Source: Candidatus Cloacimonadota bacterium
GTDB lineage: Bacteria; Cloacimonadota; Cloacimonadia; Cloacimonadales; TCS61
Length of the DNA: 34,101 nt
Direction: 5' to 3'
NCBI GenBank assembly: GCA_021734835.1
Contig: JAIPIH010000019.1
Coordinates: 1 to 34,101 of the forward strand
Part shown: piece by piece, positions 15,955 to 24,404 of the stretch
Numbering within the stretch: position 1 is the first letter of the stretch
How the letters are laid out: the number at the start of each line of letters is the position of its first letter
Notes under the pieces: generated by a model
What the model saw: the letters and a program-made list of their open reading frames with translations, nothing else
What the model was told of the DNA's origin: nothing
Database searches by the model: none
Program-made: the position numbers and the translations under genes

Positions 15955-18555
15955 CTAATCCACCATTAATTTAACTGATGAGTCCGGCTCTGAGATTATT
16001 ATTGTAATTTTGGAGAAGTACTTATTAGCAGCTTTTCTGATCTGAGTCGGAGTTGTATCTTCATAAAATTCTATAATTTTATCGAAATAATCATATCCTA
16101 AACCTATCGCTTCGTAATAAGTAATATAATATGGAAGAGAGTTGTCGTTCAACATAGCATTGTACATTTTTTTATTTTCTTCAATCGCACTATTGATCTC
16201 TTCTTCAGGAACAATTTCATCCTTGAGTTTTTGCAGTTCATTTTTCATAACTGCTATGAGTTCATCTTTTTTATCAATAGATGTTTGACTGTTGAGATTG
16301 AAGTAGCCAGAATCCGCTGAATACCAATATTCCGGGAAGGCAAAATAAGCTAGATTATTGTTGCCTCTTACAGCCAGATGCAGTCTGCCGCGCGCTCCAG
16401 ATAAAATCATGTTTATCAGACGCATTGCTTTAAAATCTTCGCTATTCTGAGACGGGGCAGAGGTAAAGATATCGAGATTTACCTGCTCAAATCTATATTT
16501 ATTCACAAAACTATCATCTTGACCTTTTATTGTAGTGAAATTCATTGCTTGTTCGATCTCTTCAGTAGGGACATTTTTGCGGATATTTTTTGCAATAGTA
16601 GTTGCTTCTGCTTCTGTAAGATCACCAAATAAAGTAATGATCATAGTTTCAGCATTAAAATAATTTTCATATAGGTTTAGCAGTTCAGTTTTATCAATAG
16701 CTAAAATAATATCTTTTCTCTGTTCCATGGAAAGCCTATCGCGCATATCTTTGTAAAGAACTGACCTGATATGATCTCTGTGCGCTGAAGTAGCTCTGCT
16801 CTTATAATTATTATGATCCGCTTCGTATTCCGCTTTAGCCAGCTTTATTTCATTCTCTTCAAAATTGGGATTGTTAAAAGCATCTAATAATATCTCCTGC
16901 AATTTAGGATAATCTGCTTTTAAACATTTAAACTCTATGAAAGTTCCTTTATCCGAACTTCTGCTGTTGAGAGAAACAATGTGATCTTCCAGCCATTCTG
17001 AGATATACAATGAATTGAATTTCTTAGAACCTTTGAACATAAGATCAAACATAAATGAAAGTGTACCGGCTGTTTCTTCAGTTTCATAATTAGTTGAAAC
17101 TGGAAAATATATCACACCTTTGATCAGCGGTTTTGTCCTATTTCTCTTATGTAGAAGTGTAAGTTTGTCAGTTATCATGGTTTTACTGATCTCGGATCTT
17201 TCAGAAGGCTTGTTAGCCTTTTGCTCCAACAATTCTTTCTCGCCTACTGGTACAGCCTTAAAGATCACACGGTTTTTGGGACCAAAATGTTTTTTTATTT
17301 GTTCGGAAAGATCTTCCGGTGATAAGGCCTCTAATCTAGCAATCTCCAGTGGAAATCTATCGGGAATATTATAGGACATCATCGTCCAGCCTATTCTATT
17401 TGCATCGTCAGAAACACCTGGAGTGGAAAGCAGTTCCTGAGCTTTGAGCCGGTTAATATAATTCTGCAGCTCTGATCTGGTAAAACCGGATTTACTGTAA
17501 TTCTCCAATTCGGTGTTAATTATGGAGATGATCTTATCAATATCAGCTGACCTTTTGGGATTGAATCTAATAACAATCTCTCCCTCCGGTGAATTCGGCT
17601 CTTCATAAGCATACGCATAAAATCTTTCTTTGTTGACTAATTGCAATTCCTCTACCAGTTTATATCTGATCGGTGACTGTCTCTTACTGAAAAGGATGGA
17701 GAGTGCTGCATTTAAAGCTGTGGTATTCACATAATCTGCGGCTGGCAGTATGGTGGAAATATAAACTTTGGGTGTCTCTATCTCAAATTCTTCTATATAT
17801 TCCAGATTGCCTTCTCTCTTGTGCTGAACAGGTTGAACTACTGGTTCAATCTGACGACGTGGAAAATCTTCAAATGAGACTGCGATTTCTGCCAGCATAG
17901 CTTCTGCCTCAAAATCACCCACTGCTACAAAGATCATATTATTTGGGGAATAGCGGGTTTTATAATAATCCTGCAATTGTTCGCGTGTTATGGTTTTGTA
18001 AATATCTGTATATCCAATTACCGGATATCTTTTGTTGGAATTAGGATAAACCAGTTCCTGGTATCTCTGATATATTCTGGAGGAAGGAGGGGTAGAACGC
18101 AATACTATTTCTTTTAAGATCACCTCGCGTTCTCGGTTGACTTCTTTCTCAGCACATATATTGAATTGCATTTGCTGAGAAAGATTTTGCAAAGCCAGAT
18201 CTTTGTATGCTTTGTCAACAGTGATGTAAAAAACTGTTGCAGTTTGCGTAGTATAGGCGTTTACTAACGCGCCCATTTCTTTACCCATTTGATTATATTC
18301 TTCTTCAGTATGGTAGCTGGTAGTACCGCTGGATACGATATGCTCCAGAAAATGAGATATCCCGCCTCCGAGATATTTACCTTCACTTACAGAGCCCGTC
18401 TTTACAAAACAGTAAAATCCAACTGATTCGTTCAGAACATTCTCTTTAACTACTATCTGCATACCGTTTTTCAGCGTTGTTTGTAATAAATTATTTTCTG
18501 CAAATACCATAATTGCAGAACATAATATCAATAAGACAAATATTTTTTTCAACAT
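15955..18555 (-). CDS. Secreted M16-family zinc metallopeptidase
   Basis: An 866-residue protein with a signal peptide (MLKKIFVLLILCSAIMVFA) and two M16 (pitrilysin/processing peptidase-like) halves. The inverted zinc motif HxxEH is at residues 68-72 (GGISHFLEHIVSSGT); the downstream glutamate ligand lies in EVNREREVILKEI near residue 145. The second half (from about residue 450) lacks a zinc motif, as is usual for the partner domain that closes the chamber. It is probably periplasmic or exported and cuts small proteins or peptides. The start ATG follows CGGAGGAT. It is the first gene of the operon with the amidohydrolase-like gene and is divergent from the surface-protein gene at 18794. Confidence 0.93.
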   Translation of the reverse strand: MLKKIFVLLILCSAIMVFAENNLLQTTLKNGMQIVVKENVLNESVGFYCFVKTGSVSEGKYLGGGISHFLEHIVSSGTTSYHTEEEYNQMGKEMGALVNAYTTQTATVFYITVDKAYKDLALQNLSQQMQFNICAEKEVNREREVILKEIVLRSTPPSSRIYQRYQELVYPNSNKRYPVIGYTDIYKTITREQLQDYYKTRYSPNNMIFVAVGDFEAEAMLAEIAVSFEDFPRRQIEPVVQPVQHKREGNLEYIEEFEIETPKVYISTILPAADYVNTTALNAALSILFSKRQSPIRYKLVEELQLVNKERFYAYAYEEPNSPEGEIVIRFNPKRSADIDKIISIINTELENYSKSGFTRSELQNYINRLKAQELLSTPGVSDDANRIGWTMMSYNIPDRFPLEIARLEALSPEDLSEQIKKHFGPKNRVIFKAVPVGEKELLEQKANKPSERSEISKTMITDKLTLLHKRNRTKPLIKGVIYFPVSTNYETEETAGTLSFMFDLMFKGSKKFNSLYISEWLEDHIVSLNSRSSDKGTFIEFKCLKADYPKLQEILLDAFNNPNFEENEIKLAKAEYEADHNNYKSRATSAHRDHIRSVLYKDMRDRLSMEQRKDIILAIDKTELLNLYENYFNAETMIITLFGDLTEAEATTIAKNIRKNVPTEEIEQAMNFTTIKGQDDSFVNKYRFEQVNLDIFTSAPSQNSEDFKAMRLINMILSGARGRLHLAVRGNNNLAYFAFPEYWYSADSGYFNLNSQTSIDKKDELIAVMKNELQKLKDEIVPEEEINSAIEENKKMYNAMLNDNSLPYYITYYEAIGLGYDYFDKIIEFYEDTTPTQIRKAANKYFSKITIIISEPDSSVKLMVD

Positions 18556-18723
18556 ATCCTCCGGCTGTTTATTAAAATTACTTGTATTTTCAAATGCATT
18601 TTTCGTTCCTTCTCAGAAAATAATGATTATGCAAAACACTGCAGATGATCTTCAAAAGTATTTATAGTTCCAGCTTATGTTTTATCTCGATCTTGAAATT
18701 GCATCGTTAATAAAAAAAACTGT

Positions 18724-18753
18724 TTGACAAACTGCTAAAGATTTTTTTATATT
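18724..18753 (+). promoter_or_regulatory. Candidate promoter of the surface-protein gene
   Basis: TTGACA at 18724-18729 is followed after 18 nt by TATATT at 18748-18753. The -10 region runs into a perfect palindrome at 18750-18767. The rest of the 238-bp divergent gap (18556-18793) shows nothing else I can support. Confidence 0.45.
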
Positions 18754-18767
18754 GCAACATTGCAATA
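18750..18767. promoter_or_regulatory. Palindromic candidate operator
   Basis: TATTGCAA, two bases, TTGCAATA: perfect 8-bp arms overlapping the likely -10 box and 26 bp before the start codon of the surface protein. Its placement and symmetry suit a dimeric repressor. The regulator is unknown. Confidence 0.45.
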
Positions 18768-18793
18768 ATTTTAAACTAATTAAGGAGTTATTT

Positions 18794-21547
18794 ATGAGAA
18801 AAAGCAATTTATTTATTTTACTTATTTTATTTTTTAGCGTTAGTTTGGCTTGGGGACAGATCATCAGTCAGTACATTGAGACAAATTCCGGGGTAGCCCC
18901 TAAAGGAATTGAGATTTGGAATAATACTGAAAGCACATTAGATTTTAGCGCAAACAGCTTAGTAATTGAAAAAGGTGTAAATGGTGCAGTTCCTTCTGCG
19001 GATTTTACTTTAAGTTCAGGTACATTGATCAGCGGAGCAGTTATAGTGATCGGAACGTCTAATATGCAAACAATTACAGAGTTGAATGGTTCAACATTTC
19101 ATGAAAAAACTTTTACCTTTAACGGTGATGATGCCTTACAAGTAAAATATGGCGATGTTCTAATAGATGTTTTTGGAGAACCAGGGATTGATCCTGGATC
19201 ATCATGGTCTGGAAATGGTGTTTCTACTGCAAATCAAAATATTCAATTAAAGACAGGTATAACCGATGGCGATACATTGGGCTGGACAGATCCAAGTATT
19301 AGATTTGAAACAGTAAGTACTGATCCGGTTAATGATATGACCGGCTTTGGGCTGGCACCTGCAACAGGCGGGTCTCCTGTGATTTCTAACATTATCCAAA
19401 CACCGGCAGGTGATATTACATCTTCTACAACCGTCTCTGTTTCTGCAGATGTAACTGATTTGGATGGCAGTATAACAAATGCAGAACTTCACTGGGGTAC
19501 TACATCAGGCGATCTTAGTACAATTATAAATATGAGTAATACCAGTGGTGATACTTATACAACTGATACTGATATCCCCGCACAATCCGTTGGAACTGAA
19601 GTATTTTACGAAATCGAAGCCACTGATGAAGATTCTTTTACGACAACTTCTTCAGAAAATAGTTATATTGTTATTGCACCTGTCACAACTACTCTTCCTT
19701 ATTCAGAGGATTTTGCCGCAGATCTGGGAAACTGTTATACCTATAATGATTCCGGGGCAACCAAAGAATGGGTTTGGAATTCGGGTTATGCAAACATGAA
19801 CGGTTATAATTCTGGAGACACAGAAATTGACTGGCTGATATTACCGGGAATAAATTTAGATAATTATACCGGAGAGGGCTTTGTTTTTGAAACTTCTTAC
19901 AATTATGGCACAGATGATGAGAATAATTATTTAAAATTGTATTATTCAAACGATTATTTCGGAATAGGTGATCCTAATGGTGCTACCTGGACTGAACTTG
20001 CTTTTGAACACCCCAGCTCTAATTCAACTTGGACTTCTTCTGGTATAATAGACCTTTCATCGATTTCAGGGACATCAATTTGGCTTGCTTTCAAATATCA
20101 TTATCAATCCACAAGCTATAGAAACTGGGATATTGATAACATTTCTGTACAAGAGGCAATAGGACCTGACATTGTAAATGTTGTCAACACACCTTCTAAT
20201 CCAGGAACATCAGAAACAGTCTCTGTTACAGCAGATGTAACTGATCCTGACGGAGTAAGTTCTGTGGAACTGCACTGGGGTATTACATCCGGCAGCCTTG
20301 GTTCGACTATCAATATGAGTAATACCAGTGGTGATGCTTATACAATTGATACTGATATCCCCGCACAATCTGAGGGAACTGAAGTATTTTACGAAATTTA
20401 TGCTGAGGATAACAACACGAATGGAAATACTACTTCAGAGTACAGCTATCTTGTCACAGACGCAGTAGATCCAGTTGCAGGTGATCTGAGGATTACAGAG
20501 ATCGTTGGTGATAATGCAGACGCAAGTAATAATGATAATGGTTTTGCAGAAATATTAAATGTGTCAGGTAGTCCACTGTTATTGGATAATGTGCAGGTGA
20601 GATATTTCAATTCTAATCCGGGTGGGCCGACTTATACCATACCTCTTTCTGGTTTATTAAATGCAGATGAATATATTATTATTACTCAAGATGAGACAGC
20701 ATTCAATGCATTATATGCTCCGGTTACTGCAGATTATTCACACGGTAGTTTCTACTTTAATGGTGGAGAAGACGGATTGGATATTTTTCTAACTACCACA
20801 CGGGCTGAAGTGCTTGACGAATTCAATGAGAATGGAGTATCAGGTAGCCCTTTTACCTGGAATGACGCTAATGTATATGAACGTACTTCACTTTCCACCG
20901 GTTCTCTGCTTACCAGCTGGACAGAAATCACATCCGGAACAGGAACACCACGGGGAGTGAATGATAATCCACTCCCAGTCACTCTTTCCAGTTTTACAAC
21001 TGCAGTTATAGGTAATGAATTTGTTCAGATCAGCTGGACAACACAGTCAGAAGCATCAGTAAGTTCCTGGCAGCTCTACAAGCAGGAAGAAAATTCCAGC
21101 GAGCAGATCATGATCTACAGCCATTACGGCACAAACACTACTGAGCCTTACACTTATACCTTTGCTGATCATGAAGTAGTGGCTAATGTAGCTTACTACT
21201 ATTATCTGGAAGCTATAGAATATGATCTTTCCACAACAATGTGGGGACCTATCAGCGCGATTTTGGGTGAATCAAATACTCCTCAAACTCCGGTGTTAAC
21301 CATGTTGGATCACAACTATCCAAATCCTTTTAATCCATCTACAACTATCCAATTTGATATCCGAGAAAACGAAGTCGGCACACTAACGATCTTTAATTCC
21401 AGAGGACAGATTCTGGATAAAAAGAATTTTGAAGCAGGATCTCATTTATTTGAATGGGATGGAACACATCTGGGTAGTGGAATCTATTTTTACAGGTTAG
21501 AAACAGAGAGTTACACTAAAACCCGTAAAATGATCATGATGAAATAG
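18794..21547 (+). CDS. Large secreted surface protein with Ig-like and lamin-tail-like domains and a C-terminal sorting tail
   Basis: A 917-residue exported protein. I chose ATG 18794 (AAGGAG at 18782-18787) over an upstream frame extension. A signal peptide (LFILLILFFSVSLAWG) is followed by a lamin-tail-like domain (YIETNSGVAPKGIEIWNN) and an Ig/fibronectin-like domain. Next comes a MAM/jelly-roll-like domain (ETSYNYGTDDENNYLKLYYS ... WDIDNISVQE), a second Ig-like copy, a second lamin-tail-like domain (LRITEIVGDNADASNNDNGF) and a linker domain. The C-terminal tail has the NYPNPFNPSTTIQF and WDGTHLGSGIYFY motifs and ends KTRKMIMMK, as in FCB sorted proteins. The two Ig-like domains share a nearly identical 83-bp stretch. 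Likely roles are adhesion or surface-layer structure; no catalytic residues are visible. A strong terminator follows. Confidence 0.85.
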   Translation: MRKSNLFILLILFFSVSLAWGQIISQYIETNSGVAPKGIEIWNNTESTLDFSANSLVIEKGVNGAVPSADFTLSSGTLISGAVIVIGTSNMQTITELNGSTFHEKTFTFNGDDALQVKYGDVLIDVFGEPGIDPGSSWSGNGVSTANQNIQLKTGITDGDTLGWTDPSIRFETVSTDPVNDMTGFGLAPATGGSPVISNIIQTPAGDITSSTTVSVSADVTDLDGSITNAELHWGTTSGDLSTIINMSNTSGDTYTTDTDIPAQSVGTEVFYEIEATDEDSFTTTSSENSYIVIAPVTTTLPYSEDFAADLGNCYTYNDSGATKEWVWNSGYANMNGYNSGDTEIDWLILPGINLDNYTGEGFVFETSYNYGTDDENNYLKLYYSNDYFGIGDPNGATWTELAFEHPSSNSTWTSSGIIDLSSISGTSIWLAFKYHYQSTSYRNWDIDNISVQEAIGPDIVNVVNTPSNPGTSETVSVTADVTDPDGVSSVELHWGITSGSLGSTINMSNTSGDAYTIDTDIPAQSEGTEVFYEIYAEDNNTNGNTTSEYSYLVTDAVDPVAGDLRITEIVGDNADASNNDNGFAEILNVSGSPLLLDNVQVRYFNSNPGGPTYTIPLSGLLNADEYIIITQDETAFNALYAPVTADYSHGSFYFNGGEDGLDIFLTTTRAEVLDEFNENGVSGSPFTWNDANVYERTSLSTGSLLTSWTEITSGTGTPRGVNDNPLPVTLSSFTTAVIGNEFVQISWTTQSEASVSSWQLYKQEENSSEQIMIYSHYGTNTTEPYTYTFADHEVVANVAYYYYLEAIEYDLSTTMWGPISAILGESNTPQTPVLTMLDHNYPNPFNPSTTIQFDIRENEVGTLTIFNSRGQILDKKNFEAGSHLFEWDGTHLGSGIYFYRLETESYTKTRKMIMMK
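19532..19614 (+). repeat. Internal 83-bp direct repeat, copy 1
   Basis: Encodes the second half of the first Ig-like domain (MSNTSGDTYTTDTDIPAQS and on). It matches 20315-20397 with few changes, 783 bp (261 codons) away and in the same frame. Confidence 0.85.
20315..20397 (+). repeat. Internal 83-bp direct repeat, copy 2
   Basis: Second copy, in the second Ig-like domain (MSNTSGDAYTIDTDIPAQS and on). Flanking similarity extends upstream at the protein level but is weaker at the DNA level, so the core is either recently converted or under strong constraint. Confidence 0.85.
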
Positions 21548-21605
21548 TACCGCATAATTTCACAGGACCGATCCTGATGAGATAAATTCTCAAATACTTA
21601 TCTGA

Positions 21606-21634
21606 AGGGCAGTGTAAAACTGCCCTTTTTTTTT
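21606..21634 (+). terminator. Intrinsic terminator after the surface-protein gene
   Basis: An 8-bp stem, AGGGCAGT (21606-21613) with ACTGCCCT (21619-21626), encloses a 5-nt loop and is followed by a run of nine T. Confidence 0.92.
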
Positions 21635-21728
21635 ATTAAAGTTCATAGTAAATTTTTTTACAGAAAAAATACTTGTCATATTATCCTGAATTTATGATTC
21701 TACCTGTGAAACTTAATATGGAGTTTTT

Positions 21729-22826
21729 ATGAAAAAGAGATGTCTTGTTGTAACCGGAGGAGGTGACTGTCCCGGTTTGAATGCAGTTATCCGAGCAATT
21801 GTCAAGCGGGCTTCTGCGGAATCAGATTGGGATATTATCGGCAGCCGCAACGCTTTTAATGGTGTTTTACTCGATCCGATGGAAATAATTGAACTGGATC
21901 AATCAACCGTTGCCGGTATTCATGTTCGCGGCGGTACAATTTTAGGTACAACTAATAAAGGAGGTCCTTTTGCCTGGCCGATCCAAGATAATGATGGTAA
22001 TTGGAGTGAAGTTGATCGTTCTGCCGAAATGTTGAGAAAGCTGGAATTCCTGAATGTAAAAGCTGTTATAAACATCGGTGGTGACGGTTCGCAGATGATT
22101 TCACAAAAACTCTTTGATATGGGCTGCAACATCATCGGAGTACCCAAGACGATCGATAATGATCTGGGAGTTACCAATATTACTTTTGGTTTTCCTACTG
22201 CAGTGGAAGTTGCAACCGATGCTGTGGACAAGTTAGTAACCACAGCAGAGAGTCATAATCGCATCCTGATCTTGGAAGTTATGGGAAGAAATGCCGGTTG
22301 GATAGCGCTGCACTCTGCAGTTGCCGGTGGTGCTGAAGTGTGTCTGATCCCGGAAATAAAGTATGATATTAATATGGTAAAAGAACGAATTGATTCCCGA
22401 ATCCAAAATTCCCGCGGATTTGTGAATATTGTTATTTCCGAAGGTGCTAAATCTATTAATGGAGAACAGCAGTTTCAGGAAAATCCGGAATTTGGACATC
22501 ACAATGCCAGGCTGGGCGGAGCCGGAATCCAATTGATGCACGAGCTTCAAACCGCTGGAGTTGATACAGATATCAGAGTCACAATTCTTGGTCATCTGCA
22601 AAGAGGTGGAAAACCTATTGCCTACGACAGAATATTAGCAACTCAGTTTGGTGTAAAAGCTTTTGAAATGGTTCTGGATAAAGATTTTGGCAATATGGCC
22701 GCTTTGTGTGACGGTAAATTAGTTTCTGTACCTATCAGCGATGCGATCGAAAAATACAATTATGTAGATTTGAATTCTGACCTTATCAAAACGGCCAGGG
22801 ATATTGATATTTGCTTTGGCGATTAG
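21729..22826 (+). CDS. pfkA: 6-phosphofructokinase, probably ATP-dependent (mixed-type residues)
   Basis: Phosphorylates fructose 6-phosphate to the 1,6-bisphosphate in glycolysis. The 365 residues show the family motifs: TGGGDCPGLNAVIR, GGDGS, PKTIDND (with the catalytic Asp), MGRNAGW and GHLQRGGKP. At the donor-selecting positions it has Gly in GGDGS (ATP type) and Lys in PKTIDND (often seen in PPi enzymes). Gly at the first site generally allows ATP, so ATP use is most likely. The start ATG follows GGAG (21720-21723). Upstream, TTGTCA (21673-21678) or TTTACA (21657-21662) with TATCCT (21682-21687) may be the promoter. A second pfk gene follows 24 bp downstream. Confidence 0.93.
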   Translation: MKKRCLVVTGGGDCPGLNAVIRAIVKRASAESDWDIIGSRNAFNGVLLDPMEIIELDQSTVAGIHVRGGTILGTTNKGGPFAWPIQDNDGNWSEVDRSAEMLRKLEFLNVKAVINIGGDGSQMISQKLFDMGCNIIGVPKTIDNDLGVTNITFGFPTAVEVATDAVDKLVTTAESHNRILILEVMGRNAGWIALHSAVAGGAEVCLIPEIKYDINMVKERIDSRIQNSRGFVNIVISEGAKSINGEQQFQENPEFGHHNARLGGAGIQLMHELQTAGVDTDIRVTILGHLQRGGKPIAYDRILATQFGVKAFEMVLDKDFGNMAALCDGKLVSVPISDAIEKYNYVDLNSDLIKTARDIDICFGD

Positions 22827-22850
22827 AATAAAATATAATTTGGAGAATAA

Positions 22851-24053
22851 ATGGGAAAAGATAAAATAGCCATCTTGACTTCAGGTGGATTAGCTCCATG
22901 TTTATCATCTACAGTGGGTAGAATGATAATTCAATATACAAAACTTGTACCTGATGCAGAGATCATAGGATATTTAAATGGATTCAAAGGATTGCTGGAA
23001 GGAAAATCTATCACAATTCCTGATAATGTAAGATCATCTGCAGAATTGCTTTATAATTTTGGCGGAAGTGTGCTGGGTAGCAGTAGAGTTAAACTTACTA
23101 ATGTAGAAGACTGCGTAAAAAAAGGATATATCAAGAAAGGCGAAAATCCTTTACAAGTAGCAGCTGAACAACTTTCCAAGGATAATGTTACCATCTTGCA
23201 CACCATCGGGGGAGATGATACAAATATTACCGCAGCCGGATTAGCAAAATATCTTGCTCTTAACGGCTATAAGCTTGTAGTTGTAGGAATTCCTAAAACA
23301 GTAGATAACGATGTTATCCCAATAAAACAAACTCTGGGCGCCTGGACTGCAGCCGAACAAGGTGCAATATTTTTTGAGAATATAGTTAACGAAAATACAA
23401 CCAGTTCAAGGCAGCTTATAGTGCATGAAGTGATGGGTAGGAATTGCGGCTGGCTAACGGCTGCTACTGCTTATGAATATCGTAAAAAACTGGATAAAAG
23501 AGCTTTTTTACCTGACATTCTATTAAGTAAAGAGCGCTGGGATATCGATGCTATTTTTATTCCGGAAATTAATTTGGATCTTGCCAAAGAAATGGACCGT
23601 TTAGCTAAATTAATGGATGAAAAAGACTGTGTGAATATTTTTTTGAGTGAAGGTGCTGGAGTTGAAACTATAGTTGCAGAGATGGAAGCAAAAGGTGATG
23701 AAGTAAAAAGGGATGCCTTTGGTCACGTTCGGTTAGATAAATTAAATCCCGGGCAGTGGTTTGCTGATAGATTTACCAAACTGCTGAGAGCTGATAAAAC
23801 CTTAGTACAAAAGAGCGGATATTTTGCCAGATCTTCTGCTCCGAATGACCGTGATCTGGAGCTTATCATAGCTACAGCCGATCATGCTGTAAGATCAGCT
23901 GTGAATGGACAAAGCGGTGTTGTAGGTTTAGATGAAGAGAATAACGGCGAGATGCGGACAATAGACTTTTCTCGGATCAGAGGCGGTAGAACATTTGATA
24001 TAACTCAAGAGTGGTTTCAAAATATGCTGAAAGAAATTGGTCAAATTAGATAA
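22851..24053 (+). CDS. pfp: Pyrophosphate-dependent phosphofructokinase
   Basis: A 400-residue paralogue in the phosphofructokinase family. The first glycine loop is changed (TSGGLAPCLSSTVGRM). The donor-site residues are those of PPi enzymes: Asp in IGGDDTN, which blocks the ATP alpha-phosphate, and Lys in PKTVDND. MGRNCGWL binds the sugar phosphate. It should carry out the reversible PPi + fructose 6-phosphate reaction, saving ATP and usable in both glycolysis and gluconeogenesis. It starts 24 bp after the first pfk gene with GGAG upstream, so both are co-transcribed. A small unknown gene follows 12 bp later in the same run. Confidence 0.92.
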   Translation: MGKDKIAILTSGGLAPCLSSTVGRMIIQYTKLVPDAEIIGYLNGFKGLLEGKSITIPDNVRSSAELLYNFGGSVLGSSRVKLTNVEDCVKKGYIKKGENPLQVAAEQLSKDNVTILHTIGGDDTNITAAGLAKYLALNGYKLVVVGIPKTVDNDVIPIKQTLGAWTAAEQGAIFFENIVNENTTSSRQLIVHEVMGRNCGWLTAATAYEYRKKLDKRAFLPDILLSKERWDIDAIFIPEINLDLAKEMDRLAKLMDEKDCVNIFLSEGAGVETIVAEMEAKGDEVKRDAFGHVRLDKLNPGQWFADRFTKLLRADKTLVQKSGYFARSSAPNDRDLELIIATADHAVRSAVNGQSGVVGLDEENNGEMRTIDFSRIRGGRTFDITQEWFQNMLKEIGQIR

Positions 24054-24065
24054 ACAGGAGAATAG

Positions 24066-24353
24066 ATGAAAATTAGGTTTAAAGATGTCAGCTCCGGAAT
24101 AGTAGAAGCCAGAGCGGTTATTGAGGTAATTCCGGGTCTGTATATTAACGAAGTAACTATCTTGAACAAAGATGGGGAGATCATCATCGAACTGCCGCAA
24201 AAAAGTTTCCGTGGTAAAGATGACAGAATGCACTATTTGAATGTACTTACTTTTGAGAATGATAATAAAGAAACTATTTGGCTGATGGAAGTGAAGGAAG
24301 AATATCTTGCCTGGCGTAAGAATAATAAAAAGGTTTTAGTATACGAAGGGTAA
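24066..24353 (+). CDS. Small protein of unknown function (weak SpoVG resemblance)
   Basis: Ninety-five residues with no signal peptide or membrane segment, mostly beta-strand by appearance. The order INEVTILNKDGEIIIELP, then KSFRGKDDRMHYLN, faintly resembles the SpoVG fold, where a VxDG turn and a P-S-K-R strand precede a conserved G-x-x-x-D-I-x-H-P. The similarity is too weak for assignment. The start has AACAGGAG just upstream, 12 bp after the PPi-phosphofructokinase gene, so it is part of that transcript and may be functionally tied to it. Confidence 0.75.
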   Translation: MKIRFKDVSSGIVEARAVIEVIPGLYINEVTILNKDGEIIIELPQKSFRGKDDRMHYLNVLTFENDNKETIWLMEVKEEYLAWRKNNKKVLVYEG

Positions 24354-24404
24354 ATGCTGATCTGGAAAATATTTTGAAAGTACTTGCTGCTTCTACTATT
24401 TCTG

